Of a stretch of DNA of 64,000 bases, positions 25,270 through 37,157 are shown one piece after another. The notes below the pieces were generated by a model. That model saw nothing but the letters and a program-made list of their open reading frames with translations. It had not been told where the DNA came from and did no database searches. The position numbers and the translations under genes are program-made. Where the stretch lies: contig CM077824.1 in assembly GCA_039720395.1 (NCBI GenBank), positions 18,747,046 through 18,811,045 of the forward strand, given 5' to 3'. Each line of letters opens with the position of its first letter. Positions within the stretch are counted from its first letter, which is position 1. Source of the DNA: Liquidambar formosana (taxonomy: Eukaryota; Streptophyta; Magnoliopsida; Saxifragales; Altingiaceae).

Positions 25270-28110
25270 CTAAACCCGATTTCTTTGATTGACTTAGGAA
25301 ATTGAGAATTGTTCTCAATTTCAAAAGATTGTTTATATGCTATTAGGCCTTTTATTAAAGGCCCTCCATAAAACATCCTAAGAAGAAAAAGACACTATGC
25401 GCAATTGGCATCTTGTTGCCATGCTATATGATAGTATTGATGACTAATGAGCTTCAGAAGCAAAATTAGTCAATGCAAGTGCCTTTGATGTCCTACATCA
25501 CATACAAAGGTTGTATTATGAGTGAAATAATACTATAAAGTATAGTACTTGTAAAGGACTTCTTCTGGACTAGGATGTAATAAAAGTTGTTTATTAATAA
25601 TCATTCTTTTGAAAAATGATTAATCACATAGAATAGCTTGAGAAGCTAGTTGTGATTTAAAATGGAAGCATAGAGGAAAGCAAGTCTTGAAAAGTCAAAG
25701 ACAAAGAAATATAATTATTTTGTAGTAAATATAAGGTATTGTAAAGGGAACTTGATAAAGTATCAGTCTTCCTAGAAGAACCAAACTTTTGAAGTTTTGG
25801 TTCATGCTCTAAACTAAATTGTTGGTTAGTTCTGCTTCTTGGTTTTTGGATTCTAGTATAATCTAAATTGAAGCAAAAAGTTAAGTAGATAATAAGTTAC
25901 CTTTAAAAATTTTAATAGAGCAAGAGTTGCTAGATTAATTTTGGGAACTTATTTCTTAACTAAGTCATTTAAGACATTCTAGAAATTTGATTTCCGAATT
26001 TAAATGACTAATTAGAGCGAATGCAACGTATTCCGAGAATACAAGAGATGTAGAGACTCTCATTTAAATGTAATGATTATGACTTGGTTATGAGATGACC
26101 AAACCCATCTTTTACTTGGTGAAGTGAATGAGTTACATTTATAATTTGACTATACACTGTGATGTATACAGTCATGTAGAGCAAGCATTCAATTATAGTA
26201 GACTCATCTTAGAATACTATAGCTCAATAGTGAATCTAAGAGAACAAATTGAACCTTATTAAGATATGGTTTGATCCATGATGAGTTTTACTAATGTATC
26301 CATCTGGGATATACCTTAAAATTGCTACATATTGATAATTTAGGGTTCACTCCAGTTTTGTCCCAATTATATCATATATGATATGGGAAGAAACCCAACT
26401 TAAAGAAGTTAAGGCTTGGGCTTGTGCTACATTTGTCTGGAAACATAATGTAGACAATCTGGAAATAAGGTCAAGTAAGTGTTGAATTGTGGTATATCCT
26501 AAAAGTGGTTGGGATAGTATTTCTATTACTCTAATGAACAAAAGTTGTCCATTAGGATGATTGCTAGATTTTCTTGAGAAAGAGTTCATTCAAGAAAGAT
26601 GCAAAAGTAGATAGAATTTACAGAATTGTTTGTAAAGCCACAAACCAACAAAGATCTAACCCTTGCCCCTATTGAGGCAAAACCTTTAATTACACCACAT
26701 TCTTTTCATAGATCAAATTGGATATTTCTTTAACATAAAAGAGATATTGTATCTCCATTAGAATGTGAAAGAATTGTTCTTTGGTGATAAAGATCACCAA
26801 GATAATCCTATTGATTATGATTAGGCGATGTTTGACATCAACTTGAGAAATGACTAAGAGTCATTAAATCCAATATGGACAGGTAGAGACCTAAAAGGCT
26901 TGGCTATTTAAGAACGTTTTCAACATAGGCAAAAAGTTGTTTATAAAGAAACTTGTTTGATAATAGTTATGCTGAAATCCATTTGGATCTTGTTATCTAT
27001 AAACACACATTTTGAATATGAGATATGTCAAAAAAGGATATAAAGATGTTATATCAAATGGTGAAAAACCATAAAAGTGTGTAAGTTATAGAAGTCTATT
27101 AATAGACTACAAGGTTCTCATAATTAGAACATCTATAAAGTTGAAGTAATCAAATTGTTTGATTTCTCTCATTGTATAGATGGACTATGAGTGTATAAAA
27201 GGTTAGTGGGAGTGCGATCGTTTTTCTTTATCCTAAGTATAGATGACATCCTAATCATTATGAATGATATATGAATGACATCCTAATCGTTTTGGTTTTT
27301 GGAGAAAAACTAATTCATGAAAGATTTGGCAGAAGCATCCAACAAGATCTATAGAGATAGATTATATATATTGCTAAGTATCTCCAAATCATCAAACATA
27401 GTTGAAATGTTGAAGGAGTTCAACATGGAGAATTCTAAGGGAGGTCTGATTTACTTCAGATAAGAATTCATTATTCAAGGGCATGTGCCCTAGGATAACA
27501 CAAGTAAGGTTCTTAAAGTGTTAAGAAGCCTTATTCTACACTATGTATTGAACCTGATATCTATTATGTTGTAATTGTTACAAATAGTTATCAGTCAATT
27601 CAAATTTGGAATATTGGATTGTATATGGAAATTGTAAACTCATAGTAGATGGGTATATGGATTTGGATATAATCCATATGGGGTATATTTTATATTCACT
27701 TTAGTTGGTGAAATACTTAATGGAAGAACTGTATGAAAGATACAGTGGATTCCATTAAGGGTGAATTAATTGTCGCATTGTCTAGGAGACTGTTTGGATC
27801 TATAAGTTCATTTAGAACTTGGAGTTGTTCCTTCCATTGAGTTGCCCACACCTTGTTTTGTGACAACAATGGGTCTATATCTCAAGTATAGGAATCACGG
27901 TCTCATCAAAAGTCCAAACACATAGAGCGGCAATTCCAAGTGATTAGAGGAATCATTGGAAGAGGTAATAGATACATTATAGAAGATATTATCTACATAA
28001 GTTTTTGTAGACCTACTGACTAAAGCTTTAAAACATAATTGGTTATGTCTAAGACCAACATCTTAAGAAGATAAGTATGCGATACATGGTCGATTGGCTT
28101 TAGTGCAAGT
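25270..28110 (+). pseudogene. Decayed copia gag-pol remnants
   Basis: Short islands are recognisable in changing frames: a gag-like FFDWLRKLRIVLNFKRL near 25290-25335; an RT active-site remnant SIDDILIIMND at 27236-27268, where copia elements have YVDD; an IYRDR..YILLSISKSS segment near 27338-27400; and an RNase H-end segment HIERQFQVIRGIIGRG at 27919-27966. Dense stops and indels separate them. No protease or integrase motif could be placed with confidence. No functional protein can be made. Confidence 0.7.
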
Positions 28111-28117
28111 GGGAGAT
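28105..28117 (+). promoter_or_regulatory. Polypurine tract of the copia element
   Basis: GCAAGTGGGAGAT immediately precedes the 3' LTR, the usual position for plus-strand priming. Confidence 0.8.
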
Positions 28118-29788
28118 TGTTAGGATTATGCCCTAGAACTATTCATAGAGATGATTGTTTAGGGATTAGGAACAATCATTTGATTTCATTTATGTATGTC
28201 ACATTTATTATTGATTTAATAAAAGGGCTTATTCTATTATGTTTATATGCATCATTTATATTTACATAATATGTCCATGGAGTTAGAGTTGAGAATATGG
28301 AATTACAAAGAGTTGTAATTTTGAGACTATAGATATATCTCTGTGCTAAACTCCTAAAGCATTCCTAGTTGAAGGTTCACTATGATGGACAGTAATGAAC
28401 CATAGGACTAGCACTTGTTAGGTTGACTCTATAGGAGGATAGCTAGTCTCAAGCTATTTGTGTGGAGACACTACAACCAACAAGTGGGTGCCTATTGCGA
28501 GAATAGGTACACTGAATGTGACCAAAGATATGAGATAAACTGAATGGAGTTTTATCCTGCCTGTCAATCAGTTTCTCATTGTTATAGTGGTACAAGTAAT
28601 CCTTAGACCTGAGACACCATAGTTGCCTTATGCATGTAGCTTTAGAAGTTTGATAACACTAAGTGCAGATCCTATTCAGGGGTCTGCAAAGGTGTTCATT
28701 GGCCCTACTGCTATGTGTATGAAGGCATGTGAGTGATCAACAAGGGATCCATCACTCTCAGGAAAAAGAGAGAGAATGTCTCATATAGCATTCATAATAT
28801 AACTCATTAAATCCATGGCCATGGTAGGATGAATATGAAAAGAGTTTCATGAGTTCATCAATGAGTTGATATTCATGATTGCGTATAAAGTAATTAAACT
28901 AGGGACTTGACAGACTTCCATGTCCTATTAGTTTAATTGGAGACATTGTGTTGATGGAAGGATGCAATTGTAACCTATAAACTATAACAGAAGGGTTCTT
29001 TGTTAGATACTTATTCACCTCATTAAGGACAACACCATGAACCATATGCTAGGTGTTATTCATGGTTAGTAGAAGCCCTAATTGATATAAGTGAGTTATA
29101 ATCAATTAGGGAATTGGAAGGAGTTCCAATTAGACCCTGAATGGAAAGAGTTCCATTGTGCACACCTTGTGCTATTCCTACTACTTGATGATGTGAACCC
29201 AATGGGTCACACACTGATCATGCAAGATGAGCTTTTAAGTCTATGAGAGAAAGGGTATGAGTGCATAAAGAATAGTTCTTTGAGGCCTTGTTTGTATTTG
29301 ATGTAAACAATAGGGGTTATTGTGCAATTTAGGTAAATTGCACAAAACCCTAAAAGGGTTCTCCCCCAGGGCCGGCCCCTTTATTGTGGCATATATAAGT
29401 CATACTTATGTGTGACATGGCATAGGCTTGCTTGCACACTCCCAACCCTAGCCGTCCAAAGTGTTGGAGGCTTTCTTCTCTCTCTCTTTCTTCTCCACTT
29501 CTAGCAACAACAAGTAAGAAGAAGGAAAAGACTTGAAGCTCTAGCTAGGTGTTTATACTGTTGGAGGCAGCACACTTGGGCTGCTCATTCACCGCTGTCC
29601 GGAATCAAAGCTTGGAGCAAAAAGGAGAAGACATAATCAACTGTAAGTTCTAAACCCTCTCTTTGTAATTAGGGTTTTATTGTTTTGTATGAACCACAAT
29701 CAGATTCATGGGTTGCATGGAATTGATAGGAAATTTTTGTTATTCAAGTTATTCTGCATTCTATTTCCTTCTAGTTCAATTCCTTACA
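28118..29788 (+). repeat. 3' LTR of the copia element
   Basis: Matches 20086-21756 over its full 1,671 bp. The differences are mostly single substitutions, many of them C/T or G/A. Confidence 0.95.
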
Positions 29789-30114
29789 TAGGGTTGTGCA
29801 CGGGTTGGTTTGGAGCGGTTTAAAAAAAAAATTAACCATCTCACTCATAACTGATTGCAAATTTTCCCATCCACTGCCAAACCGTAAATACTAGAAACAG
29901 GTGGGTTTGTTGATTTTTTTTCAGCAGTTTGTCACTAACGGTTTGGATGGGTTTAACGGGTTATATCATGCCTTCTATTTGGGGCATTTATAATATATTA
30001 GGCCTTAACTAATTAATATGTTGTAAATAAATTAATAAATCAAGAAAATTTAAATATTTAAGGTGGTTAAGTGAAGTTTGATACATACTTAAATAGTATT
30101 TTAATTTCAAAGAT

Positions 30115-30158
30115 GAAAATTATGATTTTACGAGAAAAAACAATTGATTAATGTTGAC
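30115..30158. repeat. 44-bp host duplication, left copy
   Basis: Identical over 44 bp to 52647-52690. It belongs to the interrupted hAT-type element and borders the pararetroviral cluster on the left. The last four bases (TGAC) overlap in sequence with the viral end, so the exact junction is ambiguous by a few bases. Confidence 0.95.
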
Positions 30159-30905
30159 CCAGGAATTTAAATATATAAATAAAACACACTAAAACACACT
30201 AAAGCATATAGTAATTGATTACAACTAGAAACAGAACATATAAATAATCATACAAGCTTTATTATTCAAACTTTAAATAGATAAGTTACAAACTTTAAAA
30301 TACAAAAGTTGAAATACTGAAATACTTACAAAAGTAGGAGAAGGAGATAGAAGGCTTATAGTAAGAAAAGGGGATTGTGAAGACAGAGCTGGAGAAGGGT
30401 TACAAGATAGAAGAGAGAGAGTACAGAAGATAGGATGCAGAACCAACTAATTTGGTTCCTATATATATAAAACCTAGGTTTGGACGGATATCAAATACAC
30501 CCGTGAATGTGCAGTCTTGTCCTTTTTTGTCTTGATTGTCTCTTTGTTCTTGTGAATCAATAGTGGAGATTTGTTGGTAGACAATGGCATGCTGGAATCA
30601 GGTCTTGGAACAATAATGATGTCCTTGAGCACTTGGAGCAATAACGACAAAATGTCCTGGAGCACTTGGAGGAAGCACTTGGAGCAATAATGATAATTTG
30701 CTGGAATCTATACTTTTTTTTTTACAAGAATATGTACTAAACTTGGCTGATAGTGCCGGAAGTTGTCCTTGTACAAAAGATGCTGTCGGTGTAATGGAAA
30801 ATGGAATCCAGAAGTTGGATTGATGGATTGTCGGTGCTTGAGCCATGGAAGCCGGCTGGCTTGAAACGTGTACTGTGCAGATTAAAAACTAGAATGTCTA
30901 ATGCT
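30159..30905 (-). promoter_or_regulatory. Viral intergenic region with promoter and poly(A) signal
   Basis: On the minus strand a TATATATAT box at 30461-30470 is followed about 200 bases later by AATAAA (30258-30263), so a transcript would start near 30435 and could end near 30240 after a full circuit. Between ORF2 and the TATA box (about 30600-30700) an imperfect CTTGGAGCA-containing unit is repeated. Homologous regions occur at 38089-38835 and 52226-52640 with different numbers of this unit. Whether this is an LTR or the intergenic region of a circular genome cannot be decided, because every full copy is followed by ORF2. Confidence 0.65.
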
Positions 30906-32231
30906 TCACATTTGTGAAAAGAACTCTATGCCGTAGCAATCATCTTTATTTTGATAAAATGGGTTGGAAGTAGCTTCGTCTGAATGTTCTTCATCAGAAT
31001 CAACTTGTGACAGGGCTTCATGCAAATGTTGTTTGTATTTTGCTTTGGATCTGGCAGATGCTATTTTCGCCTGTTGTTTGGATTTAACAACTAAAAATTC
31101 ACTGCTTGAGTCTGTTCGTACTGGGGTCTTACAGACTGCTGGGTTTTTATGAAGAAATAAAATAATATTGGGAGTATAAGCTTTCTGAGCAACAGCTTTA
31201 TCCCACCATTTGAAGCAGAATCTTCGGCATAAATGTGGAGTTGGAGGATAACTGCCAATTGGAGAGATAACATAATCCCATTTTGAGATCCATGGAAGTT
31301 GGAAAAGAGTAAGGAAAATAAGTAATGGAGGACTATGCTCTTGTCCTGGAAATAAGTAATGGTTGAAGAAATGTTCAAATCCTTTAAGGACGGGAGGAGG
31401 AAGCATTCTGTTATCTGGACCATACCAAGAAAACCATTGGTTAAACCAAGCTAGGTATTTCGGTATTATGCTATGGCAAAAATGAAAGAACCAAGAATGG
31501 TTATTGTTGGAATTTTGAAAAGAAAAGGTGTTATACCAAGCATCAATATAGTCAAAATAAGTATAGGCTGGGGGATAATGTTCTTGTGAGAATCTTTTTG
31601 GAGTATGAAGAGTTTGGTTCCAGTCAGAATAAGAGAGGACCTTAAGGATCCTACACTTGGAATGATTTGCAACCGCTTTATTTGGAACATGAGTGATAAC
31701 AACAGAGTTAGTATCCACATGGATAAATTCATAAAAATTTTGGGATTTGTCTCCGATAGGAGAGAGCCAATGTCTTTCAGGAAGGAATATTTGTTGGGTA
31801 ATTTGTAGAACAGTTGGAGACTTAAATTCGGGTTCAATGGCAAGAATGGGTAGAAGGCTTTTATTATAAATGTATAAAGAAGGATTAACATTTCCTGGTT
31901 CAACAAATTGTGCTGGATTAGAAACTATTTGGGAGGAAGAAGAAGAAGGACTGGCTGCCATTTTGGCATAGGTTGGTGGTTTTGATGGAGGAAGTTCTGG
32001 ATAATCTAATGGTGCAAAAGGATTGGGAGTAGTTGGAATTGAATAAGATTGTTTCCCAGAAGGGGACAATGGAGGCCGAATGCCTGGAGGCCGAATGCCT
32101 GGAGGCCGAAGGCCTTGGACGCCATGTTGTTGTGCATAATGTACAAGAGAACTAGACGTTTTGGAAGAAGGGGATTCCTTCTTATGCATCGCATAATCTG
32201 CTTTACTGGTTGGTTTGGGTTTGTCACCCAT
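30906..32231 (-). CDS. Viral ORF2, intact, unknown function
   Basis: 441 codons from the Met at 32231. The open frame reaches back to 32318, but I chose 32231 because its ATG overlaps the ORF1 stop by eight bases (32224-32231), the pattern of termination-reinitiation, and unit 2 has the same overlap. The N-terminal 70 residues are basic and proline-rich with a tandem IRPPG repeat (three RPP units here, two in unit 2). The middle is rich in aromatic residues (WFFHFCHS, WFNQWFSWYG). The C-terminus is charged (QVDSDEEHSDEA). No membrane segment or known domain is recognised. Its position after RNase H is where several caulimovirids carry a translation/inclusion protein, but I see no motif to support that. 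It is the only intact viral gene in the cluster. Confidence 0.7.
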   Translation of the reverse strand: MGDKPKPTSKADYAMHKKESPSSKTSSSLVHYAQQHGVQGLRPPGIRPPGIRPPLSPSGKQSYSIPTTPNPFAPLDYPELPPSKPPTYAKMAASPSSSSSQIVSNPAQFVEPGNVNPSLYIYNKSLLPILAIEPEFKSPTVLQITQQIFLPERHWLSPIGDKSQNFYEFIHVDTNSVVITHVPNKAVANHSKCRILKVLSYSDWNQTLHTPKRFSQEHYPPAYTYFDYIDAWYNTFSFQNSNNNHSWFFHFCHSIIPKYLAWFNQWFSWYGPDNRMLPPPVLKGFEHFFNHYLFPGQEHSPPLLIFLTLFQLPWISKWDYVISPIGSYPPTPHLCRRFCFKWWDKAVAQKAYTPNIILFLHKNPAVCKTPVRTDSSSEFLVVKSKQQAKIASARSKAKYKQHLHEALSQVDSDEEHSDEATSNPFYQNKDDCYGIEFFSQM

Positions 32232-33597
32232 GGGAACCCTGCAAGAATTCCCGTGAGAGAAAATCAGGAAGGCTATTGTTTTCTCCTTTGATGAATTCAA
32301 TTTCAAAATAAAAAACACTTAAAATGGCTTGCCATCTGGCAAAAATTTGTTTTGAAGCAATATTTTTGACATCTTTTTCTAAGACTGTTTTGGCACTTTT
32401 ACAATCAACACGAATAAGAAATGGCTGATTTAAAAGATCAGATTGAAATTTGGAAACACATAAAACAATACTCAAAATCTCTTTTTTAATAGTACTATAA
32501 TTCTTTTGAGAAGAATTCCAAACACCTAAAGTAAAACATACTAATTGTTCTTTTTCTAATCTTTGCTTGAGAATACCACCATATCCTATTTCTGAAGCAT
32601 CTATTTCAACTATTTTAAATGCTTGAGGATTAGCAATGTGTAATAATGGTAAATGGGTTATTCTTGATTTTATTAGTTTGACAGTGTCAGTGTGGTGTTG
32701 AGGCCATGCTGGAGGGTTTTTCTTAAGTCTGTCATATAATGGTTTACACAATCTGTGGAGATCTTGATAAAAATTTCCAATATAATTGAGACTTCCCAAA
32801 AATCTTTGTAGTTGATGTTTATCCTTGATTTCATCGGGAAATTTACTTGAGAATTCAAGGCTTCTCTCAATGGGGATTATTGTTCCATTATAAATATTGT
32901 GGCCTAGGAATCTAACTTTTGTTTGGAATAATTTTATTTTTTATTCTGAAAGAACTAAACCATTCTTTATAATAATGTTTAAAAATGTATACAAATGTTT
33001 CCAATGTTGATTAATATTTTCGGAATATATTAGAACATCATCTATATAAACTATAGACCATGCTGAATATGGATTAAAAATGTCATTCATAATATTTTGA
33101 AATTCTGATGGGGCATTTTTTAGTCCGAATGGCATAACATTCCATTCTTATTGACCAAATGGTACATTAAATGCAGTTTTGTACCTATCTTCTTCTTTGA
33201 GCTGAATCTGCCAAAAGCCAGATTTCATGTCAAATTTAGAAAATATTTTTGCATTATATAATCTATTTAATAGGTCTTGTTTATTAGGAATGGGATATCT
33301 GATCCATTGTAAAACTTTATTTAAAAGTTTGTAATTAATGACTAATCTTGGAGCTCCTCTTTCTATTTCAGCAGGTTTATTAACATAGAAAGGGGAGCAA
33401 CTCCATGGAGATTTACTTTTCCTGATTAAGTTTTTCTTTAATAATCCCTGAATTTCTTTTTTGCAATATTCTAAAAGTTGTTGATTCATCTGAATAGGTC
33501 TAGCTTTTGTGGGAATTTGAGATTCTGTAAAATCTGGTTGATAAGGTAAACTTACTGTATGTTTTTTTTCTGTTCCAGAAGGCATTAAGTAAATCAT
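32224..33597 (-). pseudogene. Viral reverse transcriptase and RNase H region of ORF1
   Basis: RT motifs are clear: KFDMKSGFWQI, MPFGLKNAP and the active site YIDDVLIYS (33022-33048). RNase H carries the expected acidic residues (VEIDASEIGYG, TIKKEIL, IRVDCKS and LPDFLSRE). It ends at the TGA at 32224-32226. Breaks in this copy are an in-frame TAA near 33148 (directly before EWNVMPFG) and another TAA near 32941 (after GLVLSE). These domains would copy pregenomic RNA into DNA in the cytoplasm. There is no integrase after RNase H. Confidence 0.85.
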
Positions 33598-33717
33598 AGA
33601 AAATCGTATTTTTTAATAGGGTATGAAATTGTTTAATTTTTGTTTTTAATTCTTGAGTTTGTAAGGCTTGTTTGATTTTTAAGGATTGGATCTCATAATG
33701 TAAGTATTATGATGTTG

Positions 33718-35004
33718 TTATTTTTTGGAGATAAGATTCAATGTTGTAATCAATTTAGCTTTTAGTAAATCAAAAGTATGAAGTTCTCTTTGTTGAGGAG
33801 GCTTAAGGAATTTATAAATTATTTTTTGTCCAGCTAATTTTGTATGAATCCCATCATTTTTAACACTAAATGGAATGATGAGTCTTAGAAAAGGAGTTCC
33901 CAAAATTACTGGCTTGGTTAAATCTTTTAAAAGTATAAATGGGATTTCAACACAAATTTCTTGGTTACACACTTGTACCTTTTCAAGTTTATAATCAATA
34001 TACATTTTATTGCCATCAGTAGTAGTTAATGGTTCTTCTGTGGTTCGCTGGCAATATTGTGTTGGGACTAACCCTTGGGCTATACAATTCATATCCGCTC
34101 CTGTGTCCACTAAGGCAAATGTATTTATTGTCAATGTTTTATTAATAACAAGATTAATATCTATATGCCATTTTTGATAATCAATTAATGTTGCTATTTG
34201 TATTGCATCTAAATCTTGGTTTTGCTCAGATGTAATGTCTTCTTCAGGAATGTTTTCTAGAAAGGAGGTTGATGTTGAAGAAAGCAGTTGTTGTGCTAAA
34301 TAGTTTTGTTTTCTTTGTAAATCTTCTACCTGTGTTCTGAGTTGTTCTAAAGAATTTACTTGTTCTTTTAAATGTCTAATTTCTATTTTTCTTTGGTTTA
34401 TTTCGTATTGTAAGTCTTGAATAGTTGTAGGTCTGGTTTTTGTTTTATCAAATCTATTTAGGATGGATTTTAAATTATGATCAGCAGGGATATCATGGCT
34501 TGTTTTCATGGATTGGCTAATTGTATTAGAAAGATTTTGTAAATATGTTCGTTTAAGGTCTAGATCTGTAATTGTATCAGCAAAGTCTAATAATTGTCTT
34601 TCTTCTTTTGTCAAGGGCATTAAGGATTTTTCTAGAGGTTTATTGCAACATGTTAAAGATGTACAATTTTTTATGGGAGAACCATCTTCTTGTTCGGATT
34701 CAGAATCAGAGGAAGAAGAGGATGAAGATGTTTCTGGAATATCATCTTGGTCAATTTCATTAATGTCTTCAGTAGATTGTATTTCAGATTCTGTATCAGA
34801 ATGTTCTTTTAATAAGTTATACAATTGTAATTTAAGTTCATCAGGAATTTCTAAAGAGTTAATGTTATCTTTTAGTTTGCAATTGTTTTTGTAATGACCT
34901 AATTTTCCACATTTCCAACACTTAGGGGTTTTCTTGAAAGATTGAGGCTTGTGAGATTTATTAGATTTATTTTTGGTGTTGGTTTGTGATTGTTTGGCTT
35001 GATG
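33718..35004 (-). pseudogene. Viral zinc knuckle and aspartic protease region of ORF1
   Basis: The CCHC knuckle CWKCGKLGHYKNNC is at 34879-34920, followed by an acidic/serine-rich stretch, a coiled-coil-like segment (QINQRK-type heptads near 34400-34300), then the retropepsin motif LVDTGADMNCIA with DTGA at 34096-34107 and a distal ILGTPFLR. The frame starts after an in-frame TGA (35005-35007) and ends at a TAA (33718-33720), upstream of the RT frame. It would provide capsid RNA binding and polyprotein cleavage in an intact virus. Confidence 0.8.
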
Positions 35005-37004
35005 TCAAACTGGATATCGTAACCAACTATATTTTCTATTTTTATAACAGTATTTAGAAGAATGAGTTTGTTTTGGTTTTTTGTATGATTTCTTTTGGGT
35101 TTTTCTCATCCTTGAAGATGGGGCTTCAATCTTGGGATATCCAAATTGTTCACAAAATTGTCCTAATTCTTTTCTTCCTAATTTTTGTTGTTTCTTCATT
35201 TGTGCCTTTAATCTGAGATCTGTGCATAAAGCTAATCTTTTTGTTTGAATTAAGGAAATAATATCACCATAAGATAAAATATGATAATTAATTATGCCAC
35301 CATGTATTTCTCTTAATTTTTGTTTAACCTTTTCACTAAATAATTTAGGTAATCCAGTATAAATCTTTCTTTCCAATAATCCTTTTGACAATCTTCTCTT
35401 AATAACACCTTACTTAAGAAAACATCTTTATACCATCTGAAATCATCTAATGTTGGACATCTTAAATGTGAGAGTACTTCGCTGGCTCGGTCAGTAATGG
35501 TTAAAGGATCTCCAAGAAAATGTTTAACAATTGTGTATATTAGAGTATTTATATTGTCTGAAACAGGTTGTCCTCTTGCATCTAGAATGGGATTATTATT
35601 ATTATCAACTTTTGTTGCATGTTCAATATTATAACGATCTTGGTCATGTAGAAAGTGATCCCACCAGCCTTTGAGTTGGCCAGTAAATCCAGTAATAATT
35701 AAATGAAAAGCTTGACTGTCCGTGGCATTTTGTCTATGTTTATAGGCAGTAACTACCATAAGAATTTCATTCATTAATCCTAAAATTTGATATTCAGACA
35801 TACCATCAATATTCTATTCATAGATAGAAGATCCATTGTATTCACCTTGTACATATTGTGGGCATTCCTCAAATTGGACATCAACAGGTGTTGGTCGGGA
35901 ATAATAATTCCTTGTTGTTGGTCTTGGATGGGAAAATGTTTTAGAGTGTAATTCTAATGGTCCTTCTTGGGAGGCAGATTTAAGATGTATTAATGGGGTA
36001 ATATTTTTAGTGGTGGAGTTGAGAGGTAATTGGGCTAATCTTTTAGTAATTTCATCTACTAATTCATCAGAAGTATCTTTAAATCGCAGTTCATGTTCCT
36101 TAGGTATTTGATGTGGTTTAAAGAGGAAAGGAGATTTTATAGGTTGAGGTTTTGGATTTTGGAGATATGATGTGCTAGGTGTTGAATGGTTTTCGGTTTT
36201 AGGTTTAGTATTTGTATGTATTTGATCTTGGATTAGTTCAATTCTGTCTAATTGTGTTCCTATGGTATGTAAATGTTGATTTGTATAATTATTTTGTTCA
36301 ATAAGCTTTTTTCCTTCAGAAGTCATAACCGAAGCATTACAGTCTTTGAATGGAGAAGCAATAAGTATATTTTCTCTTACTTTTATTTGAATGTCTTCTA
36401 AAGGAGGATATACTGATTGTATAATTTTATTATCTGAAGTTTTCCACTTGATTGTTTCTTTGGTTTGTACGTTAATAGTTTTAGATGGAAATGGGGGATT
36501 ATTGACTTTAAAATTTCCTTTAGCAAATATTTGATACCATAACAAAAATTCTAGATTTATTTTATGATAATTGCAATATTCAATATGTAAGTCTTGTAGA
36601 ATTTCTAACTCAATTGGATGTATATCTTTTAAGGGAAGTTTCTTTTGAAATCTATAATTATTAATATTTTCTTGGATGGTTTGGACAGAATTGTTTAATA
36701 AATTTGGATTAAGTCTAAATGTTGATTCTTTTAACAATATATTTATTTGTGGATCATATCTTGTTCCTTCCATATCTGATCTTGTTGAAGACATATTTTT
36801 AGGATTTTCAGAGCTAGGTGTATCAACAGTATAATATGGTTGAGAAATATTTGGGGGATTTGTTCTTACTCCTGTTATTCTTTCTGAAGGTGTCCTGGAA
36901 GGTATGTGTGCTTCATATGGTGCTGTTGGTCTTGGGGCTGAATATGAAGATCTAGCCGGTGTATATGGCCTAGAAGGGTTTGAAGTAAAGTTTGTAATAT
37001 TCAA
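35005..37004 (-). pseudogene. Viral coat/gag-like region of ORF1
   Basis: A proline/serine-rich N-terminal stretch (37004-35814) ends at a TAG. The frame resumes in phase with MSEYQILGLMNEILM and a capsid-core-like LKGWWDHFL, then shifts frame near 35390-35313 into a basic segment (35391-35005) just before the zinc knuckle. The tryptophan pair and position between MP and knuckle match caulimovirid coat proteins. Breaks: TAG at about 35814, a frame shift around 35350 and TGA at 35005. Confidence 0.7.
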
Positions 37005-37157
37005 TGTAACTTGTCTGGTTGGTGTAAATCTAATTCCTACTGAACCATCTGGGTGTTGTGTTATCTATTCTATTTTCTTGTTTTCTTGGTTTTGAGGGGG
37101 AACTATTTCGGGTAAGGACCAGTCTTCTGGTAATACTACCTCATTCCAAGCAATTCT

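Larger units (their letters stand above)
20086..29788 (+). mobile_element. Full-length Ty1/copia element with dead interior
   Basis: Two 1,671-bp LTRs (20086-21756 and 28118-29788) begin TGTTAGGATTATGCCC and end TTCCTTACA. TAGGG flanks the element (20081-20085 and 29789-29793). A Met-tRNA primer-binding site follows the left LTR and a polypurine tract precedes the right LTR. The 6.36-kb interior has no long frame; only decayed gag and pol remnants are readable. By eye the LTRs differ at roughly two dozen positions. Young LTRs around a long-dead interior suggest a non-autonomous element copied with proteins supplied by relatives. Confidence 0.93.

Noticed and set aside
30115..30158. Explaining the 44-bp repeat as viral terminal sequence
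   Set aside because: The sequence is absent from the internal unit 1/unit 2 junction at 38089 and continues into hAT-element sequence on the outer side, so it is host sequence.
32231..32318. Upstream Met of the 470-codon frame as the ORF2 start
   Set aside because: It lies inside the RNase H coding region; the Met at 32231 overlaps the ORF1 stop and is placed identically in unit 2.
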